12,963 bases of DNA from Legionella qingyii (GTDB lineage Bacteria; Pseudomonadota; Gammaproteobacteria; Legionellales; Legionellaceae). The notes below the pieces were generated by a model. That model saw only the letters and a program-made list of their open reading frames with translations, had not been told where the DNA came from and ran no database searches. The stretch lies in assembly GCF_003184185.1 (NCBI RefSeq), contig NZ_QHJG01000046.1:1-12963 (forward strand), given 5' to 3'. The translations under genes and the position numbers were made by a program. Every line of letters starts with the position of its first letter. Position 1 is the first letter of the stretch. Below are positions 7,506-12,963 of the stretch, piece by piece.

Positions 7506-7889
7506 ATGAATAAAGGCACAGAAAATCAAATTAAGGCTCTAAAGGAAGCAGCACGTGGAAAACGGGCTGCTACTATTGAACGGGTTTTAGTAGCTTTAAA
7601 AGCTATGGAAGAACAATCATTACCTATTAATTTTGAATCAGTTGCAAGTTTTGCTAAGGTTTCAAAAACCTGGTTGTATGCATCTGATGAAATAAAAGAA
7701 TTAATTATTAAAGCCAAAAATGAAGATGGGTATAATCTTTATATGAAAAACCAAGCTGCCAAATTAATCACTAAAGATAAGGAAATTAGTGTACTCATCA
7801 AGCAAAACAAAATGTTGAGGCAGGAAATTGATGAATTAAAAAAACAACTCGAAGTAGCATATGCTGCGCTTTATAAAAAAGAAGATTAG
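7506..7889 (+). CDS. tnpC: TnpC accessory protein of a Tn554-like element
   Basis: The product has 127 residues and starts four bases after the tnpB stop, so it is almost certainly in the same operon and may rely on coupled translation; no good ribosome binding site is visible. The pattern is that of the TnpC/DUF6262 family: ALKEAARGKRAATIERVLVALKAM, then a helix-turn-helix-like part (NFESVASFAKVSKTWLYASDEIKELI, about residues 42-67) that probably binds DNA, and a C-terminal coiled coil (residues about 90-122, KQNKMLRQEIDELKKQLEVAY). In Tn554, TnpC is not essential but affects the frequency and orientation of transposition. The length is normal and no lesion is seen. Confidence 0.9.
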   Translation: MNKGTENQIKALKEAARGKRAATIERVLVALKAMEEQSLPINFESVASFAKVSKTWLYASDEIKELIIKAKNEDGYNLYMKNQAAKLITKDKEISVLIKQNKMLRQEIDELKKQLEVAYAALYKKED

Positions 7890-7904
7890 TTCAATTGTAG
7901 TACT

Positions 7905-7966
7905 TTAACCTTGTGTTGATAAAACCACTCTCAATTTATCTCGTAGTTTTATCAACACAGGGTTAA
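7905..7966. terminator. Long-armed hairpin between convergent tnpC and cargo gene
   Basis: The 21-base arms 7905-7925 (TTAACCTTGTGTTGATAAAA and one more base) and 7946-7966 are inverted copies with a single mismatch, which in RNA would be a G-U pair. The loop is 20 bases. It sits 16 bases after tnpC and 17 before the cargo stop, so a bidirectional terminator is the simplest reading. The arms are long for a terminator and have no flanking T-run, so a recombination or insertion scar cannot be ruled out. Confidence 0.5.
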
Positions 7967-7982
7967 CCCTCAATAGTTAGGC

Positions 7983-9131
7983 CTATCTCAAAATTATATC
8001 GGCATATTTTTCTGGTGCCGTTTTTTTATCTAATCCCAAGTCTTCTTTCAAACGAGCTGGTTGATGCTCAGCTGTAAAAAATGAAGCTATAGTATTAGTA
8101 AAATATTGGCGGGGCAAATAAGGTTTTCCCAAATGCGAATAAGTTGGTTTGCCTTCCAACACGGCTTGATTCAGTAGCGCACCAGGTACCGCTTGTGCGA
8201 TTCTATCTGCAGCAGATGCAGCCTCATTCCCCGTAATATTAACCCTTAAAAAAGCACTCTGGTAAATAGGATCATTAATGGTTAATTCAGGTACTTTAAT
8301 CCGACCCACAATACTATCTGGTAAAATAATTTTAAATTGATCGTTTATCTCAGGATGTTTTCGATAGATCTTTAAAATCTCTGCTAAATAAACATCCAAA
8401 TTTTGTATGCCGGGATGGAGACCAAGACGAACTTGCATGTTCGGATGCTTTTTTAACTCTGTTAATAAACAATCCAAAAAGCCTGAATCGATTTCAACTG
8501 GTTGAGTGGTGCTGCTTATGAATGCTAATGATTTATCTGGTGAAACCCGTAAAGTCTCTTTGAGCTCCTTGGGGCTTTTTGTACTTCCAGAGCCTGGTAT
8601 ATAAGCATTGTCAATACTTAAATGTCCAGTGACGAATAGACTATCACCAGGAACCTGAAAATCTTCTTTAGCTGTGTCCAAAGGGATAGCCCATTTAACA
8701 TTGGATTTTTTGCCTAAGGAAGATACATGATTCCATAAGCAATGGTTATCTGGCTTGAACATAAACTCATAAGCCATTAATACTGGAATATTGAGAGACT
8801 CTGCCAACTGGAATGGAATTTCATTGTTTACAGATGGTACTCCAAAATAGGAATAATCAATCTGTTGGCTTTGAATATATTGCCCTACCATATTAATTTG
8901 TTGTTTAGTTAACAACCCTTCAGGAAAGGAGTCTGAGTTAGATTGGAGAATTTCAAGAAGTGATATTTTATTAACTAATGATGATGATTGGAAGCTATCC
9001 ACACGTTGTTGAGCAGCTTTGGTTAGTGAAATAAGAACGGTTTTTTGTCGGACATCATGCTCTAGAGCATTAATCGTTTTTAAAGCTAAGTCTGTATCAC
9101 CTACACTACTAACAAAAAATGCTATTTTCAT
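7983..9131 (-). CDS. Cargo protein, GT-B-fold glycosyltransferase or epimerase-like
   Basis: The product has 382 residues. The ATG at 9131 is preferred over one at 9170: GGAAG lies five bases before it, and the likely -10 box overlaps 9170. The N-terminus MKIAFFVSSVGDTDLALKTI looks like the first strand and loop of a Rossmann domain. A second domain starts near residue 200 (SLAFISSTTQP) and contains VRLGLHPGI (234-242). Near its end lies GNEAASAADRIAQAVPGALL followed by AVLEGKPTYSHLGKP. This layout resembles nucleotide-sugar-binding GT-B enzymes and UDP-GlcNAc 2-epimerases, where a late glycine/acidic segment binds the diphosphate. No signal peptide or membrane segment is visible. I cannot name the substrate or family. 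It lies inside the transposon, opposite to tnpABC, and is intact. Alternatives include a surface-sugar enzyme, a host-directed glycosylating effector or a defence gene. Confidence 0.72.
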   Translation of the reverse strand: MKIAFFVSSVGDTDLALKTINALEHDVRQKTVLISLTKAAQQRVDSFQSSSLVNKISLLEILQSNSDSFPEGLLTKQQINMVGQYIQSQQIDYSYFGVPSVNNEIPFQLAESLNIPVLMAYEFMFKPDNHCLWNHVSSLGKKSNVKWAIPLDTAKEDFQVPGDSLFVTGHLSIDNAYIPGSGSTKSPKELKETLRVSPDKSLAFISSTTQPVEIDSGFLDCLLTELKKHPNMQVRLGLHPGIQNLDVYLAEILKIYRKHPEINDQFKIILPDSIVGRIKVPELTINDPIYQSAFLRVNITGNEAASAADRIAQAVPGALLNQAVLEGKPTYSHLGKPYLPRQYFTNTIASFFTAEHQPARLKEDLGLDKKTAPEKYADIILR

Positions 9132-9168
9132 AATACTTCCAATAAGTCGTGGAGCACAAAAAAAGGAC

Positions 9169-9198
9169 ATTTTACAATTTTTTACTATGTTATTTCAA
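9169..9198 (-). promoter_or_regulatory. Likely promoter of the cargo gene
   Basis: On the minus strand, TTGAAA (9198-9193) and TAAAAT (9174-9169) are spaced by 18 bases, with TTG directly before the -10 box. Transcription would start near 9162, about 30 bases before the chosen ATG. Confidence 0.45.
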
Positions 9199-9295
9199 TA
9201 ATAAGACTGAATGTTTTACAGTCTAAATTCATTAAGATATATTTTTAATATCTATTGAACTTAAACAAATGTCTGAGATATATTTACTACCTAAT

Positions 9296-9315
9296 CGTTA
9301 TGAACGTTGTGAACG
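9296..9315. repeat. Two overlapping CGTT-nTG-AACG dyads, right copy of the inner motif
   Basis: CGTTATGAACG (9296-9306) and CGTTGTGAACG (9305-9315) overlap by two bases. Bases 9303-9315 are the exact complement of the left motif at 5443-5455. Tandem dyads suggest cooperative binding by a dimeric protein or the recombinase. Confidence 0.5.
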
Positions 9316-9341
9316 ACATCCTCTTGGTTCTTTTAATATAG

Positions 9342-9355
9342 ATAATCAGACTTAA
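9342..9355. repeat. Right outer arm of the element
   Basis: ATAATCAGACTTAA is the exact complement of 5402-5415. The mirror position of its partner arm, 9324-9337, matches the left arm at only 8 of 14 bases, so the right palindrome is degenerate on its inner side. GATAATCAGAC at 9341-9351 is also a direct repeat of 5419-5429. Both copies lie about 70-76 bases before a tnpA start. Confidence 0.55.
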
Positions 9356-9427
9356 ATTAATTGTAGTATTCATAGTATTCAATGATAGAAATTAAGCGTA
9401 TATTCGCGTTCTTCATTGAGGTATTTT

Positions 9428-9910
9428 ATGAAAGTCCAAAAAATTAAATTGAGTTCTTATGATGTCACATGGATAGTTCTTGATGACAACCACTTGCCGA
9501 TTAAACCCATTACCGAGTTTGTTCGCTATCTAAATAATGTAGACAAGTCACCGTGTACAGTGAAAAGCTATGTGTATTGCTTGAAGTTATTTTGGGATTA
9601 TTTAGCTGATAAACAACTTAATTGGCAAACCATTAACCTTGCAAGCTTAGCTGGATTTGTGGGCTGGTTAAGACAGTCAAAAGAACCAACTCCGATAGTT
9701 GATCTACATGAAATCCAAGCGGCAAGAAAACCTGCCACTATAAACGTTATTCTGGGCTGCTTATCTAGTTTTTATCGCTTTCATAACCAACTTGGTAACA
9801 CAGATGTTAAAGTCACTGAAACAGTAAACTTACCCAATAATCGATATAAAGCACTTTTGCATCATGTTTATAAGAATAAACCTTCACTCTGTCAATCAAA
9901 CTATTTTTGA
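9428..9910 (+). pseudogene. tnpA: Second tnpA, N-terminal fragment only
   Basis: The ATG at 9428 follows GAGG (9418-9421) by six bases, so the start is intact. The 160 residues match the N-terminal part of the first tnpA closely (VQKIKLS, DDNHLPIKPIT, RYLNNVDKSPCTV) but differ at many positions, so this is a diverged relative and not a recent copy. It runs on through VDLHEIQAARKPATINVILG and NRYKALLHHVYKNKPSL, the segment deleted from the first copy. It stops at 9908-9910 with no catalytic domain. In another frame, 9889-9972 reads SIDSLHEFAQNKFGLRLL, faintly like the RDKFLLxLLYETG region before the catalytic arginine, which would mean a frameshift plus a deletion. That is weak. No tnpB or tnpC follows. 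Confidence 0.85.
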
Positions 9911-10014
9911 ACAGTTCTATAGACTCGCTGCATGAGTTCGCCCAAAATAAATTTGGCTTACGCCTGTTGTAAATTTTGCGACAAACCCCTTGGCATACCA
10001 TAAGGAACTATTAT

Positions 10015-12654
10015 TTAAGACAAAGAATAACTATCTGAATCTTCATCTTCAGAACTAGAGTCAGCTCCATATTCAGATTCGGATGCAGAATTGTCCCTAT
10101 CAAAATATTCATTCAAACATAAGTTAAATAAACATCGTTCTGAATAAGACAGATTTTGGTGAATGTAATCAAAATCAACACCGTCCTCATCAGCATACTT
10201 TAAGATTAAATCAGGCACATCGGGCGCTTCATCCAATACAATGTCAGTCATATCATCAGTAGTTAAACAACGAATATGATTAGCATCTTCTTTATGCAGA
10301 TTTATCAATTGTTCCAAGGAATAACCTTCGCTAAGTGGTTTTTCCAGGTTATTAAACTCAAACAGGTCAGCCAGCTCGTCGCAATCAAAGGAAGCGATAT
10401 CATCAATAGAAAGATGCTGATTTTCCAAGAGCTCCAGGAATTGCTCATTGCCAAGAAAATCCAGCATATCAGCAGAAAATGATAAGATTGTTGTTAAAAC
10501 ATCGGCATCATCCTCAATAGCAGCGATCACTTCGTCCTGACAAATGAGACCTAACTGTTCGCTGGTTAAATCAGTTAATTGAGCTAAAGTGACTTCATTT
10601 TCAGCGATAGCTGACAACAAACAATCACAATGAATTAATTCTATTTTTTCAAAATCTATAGACTTAAAATCAGTAAGTGAATACCCATTCTTGAGTAATA
10701 GTTTAAAATGCCGCTGCACATAACGAATCTTTTTCTCTTCTTCATCAAATACCTCACGGCTGATGGTTTTCAAGACCTTACCCCGGCCATCGGCAATGGT
10801 TTTATATAGAGTACGTTCGGCTTCAATAATAGAGGCCAGGCGTTTATTAGCAGTGGTCGGCGTATCAGGCAAATCAAAACTAAAATAGCCGTTTTCATCC
10901 CTGTAAATCAAAACACTATTTCGTTCTCTTGCCAAACTTTGCGCCTTATCAACCAGGCGTACCTCATTAAATGCGGATAAATAGTCCCCTAGTGACTTAA
11001 TTACATTTTTCCGTTCTTCAGTATGAGGAGCATGCTTTTTAAGTGCTTCTTGCACTGCTAGATACATCTCTTTATTAATGCCGTATTTATGATGAAATAT
11101 CGTTTTATAAGAACCACTAAAGGACGGATATTTGGCTTTGAAATGATAAGCGACTCGATCTTCAGGCATGTAGGCCAAAAAGGATGTTTCACGTTCGGCA
11201 ACGATTACATTCCCCAAAGTGATCAGCCCCTTTTTAAATAAGGATGTAAGATGCGATGGCTTATGCTGTGCATAATCGCTTAAAGGATGCAAACTCAAAT
11301 ACACTTTACCTGAGTAAGGGCGTTCAGCACGCAAATTCTCTCTCCAGCGCGGACGTAAACGCTCATCTTTATGGCCTTCGTATAATTTTACACCAAACGC
11401 ATATTTTAATGCATGATTAGGAACATCACTGGTTGAGAGTAAGGGGCGCTCCCTGCTCTCCAGATAACCCGCAAGAATACTGTTTCTTTTTTTCAATTCA
11501 GCATCTAGCCAGCTAGGAAATCCATCGTAATCTGCTGAGTATTGTTTTTGTAACAGTAAAAACAGATTTTGATATGCGTACCCATTGAAAGAACAAGGAT
11601 CGCTTTCCTGCATTTCAATCAATAAGTTTTGTATTACCACAGCAGCTTGGGTTAAATGTACATGAAAATCGGGATTATCTTGCTCTTTATTGAGCATATC
11701 ACGATACCCTTCTACTCCTTCTGCATTAAAAACTGCACTGGAATATTGCGGTTTCCCCATTTCATCCATTTCACGATGTGCTCGCCGAGCTTCGGCATCC
11801 CATCGACTTGTTACGTAATGAATCCCGCGATATTGAGCGACTAGAAACTTGGTATTTAATGATGCTAAAAACTCATCGTTAACTGACTGGCCAGCCTTTA
11901 AGCGATCATTAATAGCATTCAAATCGCTTTTGGCTTGTCTTCGCGCGAAATTACTAGGACGTCGGATGTCAGCTCTCAATTTGGGTGTGGTATCGTTCAC
12001 TTGCTTATGATTTTTGAATGCCGTGAAAAATTTACCTGCTTGAGCAGTATTACGATAAATATTAGCCTGCAGATCTTTCGCTTCACGTTCTTTTTTGGGT
12101 GTTTTTATAAACTCTTGTTCCTCGTCACTGTCTGAATCATCAGATAAACATTCACTATAATATGTTTTAGCAAGTGTTTCTTGTTGAGCAAGCAGTCTGC
12201 TAAAATAATTCAGCGAACGGTTCTTGCTTTGAGGCCGCAATTTATTGATAGCGGCACGTAAGCTGAGGCAAGGTTCTTCCGTTAAATCATGACGCATCGA
12301 TTCATAGATGTATTTATCAATTAATGCATAAAGGACGTCATCAGATTTTTCCGAGTGAGGCAAAATATAAAATTCGCCCTTTAAAAATAGATAATGACGT
12401 GTAGTCGTTTGCATATCATAATCTTTGACAAACTCCATTTTAAAAGATCGTGGAATGATCTCCCCCTCTTGGGTGCATTTGCTATACAATTCAAGATCTG
12501 TTTTATTGAGTAACAGAGAATCTTCAATCTGTTTTTTAATCTCTAAATTAGCCTTTTTTTTATCCTTTGTTTTTAAATCATTCAGATGTTTTAACAGTTT
12601 GTTGTATTCCTCTTTTTTTGAGGTATCGTATTTTTTGGTCAGGGATATCAACAT
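10015..12654 (-). CDS. Large effector-like protein with ART-like motifs, 879 residues
   Basis: I recognise the general style of a Legionella protein but cannot name it. The ATG at 12654 is the first after an in-frame stop at 12667-12669, and its ribosome binding site is weak. Residues 1-60 are lysine-rich helix. An acidic, probably disordered linker (SDDSDSDEEQE) lies at 171-181. The central part, about 270-530, has AQYRGIHYVTS (R276), PLLSTSDVPNHALKYAFG (S407-T408-S409), GKVYLSLHPLSDY (449-461), VIVAERETSFLAYMPEDRV (E487, E489) and KYPSFSGSYKTIFHHKYGI (508-526). R, STS and ExE in this order is the signature of ADP-ribosyltransferase-like folds. Residues about 650-800 hold short helical repeats (NGYSLTDFKSIDFEKI, then NEVTLAQLTDLTSEQL, and NQHLSIDDIASFDCDEL). 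The tail (855-879) is Ser/Asp/Glu-rich, as in Dot/Icm substrates. There is no signal peptide or membrane segment. Confidence 0.8.
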   Translation of the reverse strand: MLISLTKKYDTSKKEEYNKLLKHLNDLKTKDKKKANLEIKKQIEDSLLLNKTDLELYSKCTQEGEIIPRSFKMEFVKDYDMQTTTRHYLFLKGEFYILPHSEKSDDVLYALIDKYIYESMRHDLTEEPCLSLRAAINKLRPQSKNRSLNYFSRLLAQQETLAKTYYSECLSDDSDSDEEQEFIKTPKKEREAKDLQANIYRNTAQAGKFFTAFKNHKQVNDTTPKLRADIRRPSNFARRQAKSDLNAINDRLKAGQSVNDEFLASLNTKFLVAQYRGIHYVTSRWDAEARRAHREMDEMGKPQYSSAVFNAEGVEGYRDMLNKEQDNPDFHVHLTQAAVVIQNLLIEMQESDPCSFNGYAYQNLFLLLQKQYSADYDGFPSWLDAELKKRNSILAGYLESRERPLLSTSDVPNHALKYAFGVKLYEGHKDERLRPRWRENLRAERPYSGKVYLSLHPLSDYAQHKPSHLTSLFKKGLITLGNVIVAERETSFLAYMPEDRVAYHFKAKYPSFSGSYKTIFHHKYGINKEMYLAVQEALKKHAPHTEERKNVIKSLGDYLSAFNEVRLVDKAQSLARERNSVLIYRDENGYFSFDLPDTPTTANKRLASIIEAERTLYKTIADGRGKVLKTISREVFDEEEKKIRYVQRHFKLLLKNGYSLTDFKSIDFEKIELIHCDCLLSAIAENEVTLAQLTDLTSEQLGLICQDEVIAAIEDDADVLTTILSFSADMLDFLGNEQFLELLENQHLSIDDIASFDCDELADLFEFNNLEKPLSEGYSLEQLINLHKEDANHIRCLTTDDMTDIVLDEAPDVPDLILKYADEDGVDFDYIHQNLSYSERCLFNLCLNEYFDRDNSASESEYGADSSSEDEDSDSYSLS

Positions 12655-12694
12655 GAAAATTGGTACTCTAAGTTTGAATAAGAAAAAAGGAGCG

Positions 12695-12724
12695 ATTGTA
12701 TTTCATTTAAAAGGCAAATAACAA
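12695..12724 (-). promoter_or_regulatory. Possible promoter of the 879-residue gene
   Basis: On the minus strand, TTGTTA (12724-12719) and TACAAT (12700-12695) are spaced by 18 bases, about 40 bases before the ATG. The match is reasonable but AT-rich DNA gives such pairs often. Confidence 0.35.
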
Positions 12725-12755
12725 GCACCTTGATTTCTGATTGATCGCTCAATGA

Positions 12756-12963
12756 CCTTACAGGCAACGAACTAGAGCTTTTGGACTGAAAGATCACCTG
12801 GGTATTCCTGGGCGGCGTTTCTACTGGAAATCAAAAGATAAAAGAACCCATAATATTCATTTGTTTGAACAGGGATCAACAGAAATTTTACGTCATATAT
12901 TTTTTAGGGATTTTATGCGTAAGCATGAAGACTATGCAAAAGCTTATTCTGTTTTAAAATGTT
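12756..12963 (+). pseudogene. GrpB/UPF0157-family gene, 5'-truncated and cut by the window edge
   Basis: The frame opens after a TGA at 12753-12755. From 12777 it reads AFGLKDHLGIPGRRFYWKSK, then KRTHNIHLFEQGSTEILRHI and FFRDFMRKHEDYAKAYSVLK. This is the middle to late part of the GrpB family (nucleotidyltransferase-like fold), with the typical GIPGRR, THNIH, and RDFMRKHEDYAKAY segments. Family members have about 170-180 residues, so roughly the first 90-95 are missing. Between the upstream stop and the homology there is no start codon, so this copy is a remnant unless a far upstream frameshift is involved. The right end continues beyond the window. The family's molecular role is poorly defined. 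Confidence 0.75.

Larger units (their letters stand above)
5402..9355 (+). mobile_element. Tn554-like element with a glycosyltransferase-like cargo
   Basis: This 3954-bp unit is bounded by perfect 14-base inverted repeats (TTAAGTCTGATTAT at 5402-5415 and its complement at 9342-9355). It contains tnpA (decayed), tnpB and tnpC in the Tn554 order, then a cargo gene on the opposite strand. Tn554-type elements insert with tyrosine recombinases TnpA and TnpB plus the accessory TnpC, and make no target duplication; none is seen here. The exact boundaries are inferred from the mirror repeats. In known Tn554 the ends are not inverted repeats, so 5402 and 9355 could be binding sites inside slightly different true ends. 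Because tnpA lacks its catalytic arginine region, the element is probably not self-mobile. Confidence 0.6.

Noticed and set aside
9131..9170. The longer cargo start at 9170.
   Set aside because: No ribosome binding site, and the likely -10 box overlaps it. The start at 9131 has GGAAG at the right distance.
12425..12721. A 98-codon plus-strand frame antisense to the start of the large gene.
   Set aside because: Most of it lies on the opposite strand of a much longer, clearly coding frame. The short tail past 12655 has no independent support.

Overview
The low GC content, the abundance of short ankyrin-type and acidic hypothetical proteins, and the gene content point to an accessory region of a Legionella-like gammaproteobacterium. 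This is judged from protein style, not from a database match. There are no rRNA or tRNA genes, no CRISPR array, and no core housekeeping operon. Many genes are singletons with their own intergenic spaces, several are broken, and mobile-element debris is frequent.

Layout, left to right. Bases 1-3300 hold four small genes: an ankyrin-repeat protein (219-1013, +), an unrecognised 194-residue protein (1128-1712, +), an acidic 249-residue protein with an effector-like tail (1826-2575, -) and a short ankyrin protein (2877-3284, -). A membrane acyltransferase of the OafA type follows (3480-4559, -). Next comes a broken ankyrin gene (4745-5217, +), lacking its start and carrying a frameshift.

The centre (about 5402-9355) is a Tn554-like element. 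It has a decayed tnpA, an intact tyrosine recombinase tnpB, an intact tnpC, and on the opposite strand an intact cargo gene whose product looks like a GT-B-fold glycosyltransferase or epimerase relative. A 21-bp-armed hairpin lies between tnpC and the cargo. Both ends carry the same pair of motifs in mirror image with almost the same spacing: a 14-base outer arm and a 13-base inner CGTT/AACG dyad. Classical Tn554 has no terminal inverted repeats, so this is the most unusual structural feature seen. Directly beyond the right end lies the N-terminal part of a second, diverged tnpA (9428-9910), as if a related element had inserted in tandem and then been deleted.

The right part is one long gene (10015-12654, -) for an 879-residue protein. 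It has the look of a secreted effector: a central region with YRG, STS and ERE motifs in the order of ADP-ribosyltransferase-like folds, then helical repeats, then a Ser/Asp/Glu-rich tail. The window closes in a 5'-truncated GrpB/UPF0157-family gene (about 12756 to the edge, +).

How the genes relate: tnpA, tnpB and tnpC form one transposition operon with overlapping or adjacent genes, but both tnpA copies are broken, so the element is probably fixed unless TnpA is supplied in trans. The ankyrin, acidic and 879-residue proteins are candidate Dot/Icm (type IV) substrates. That is inferred from family style and C-terminal composition only.
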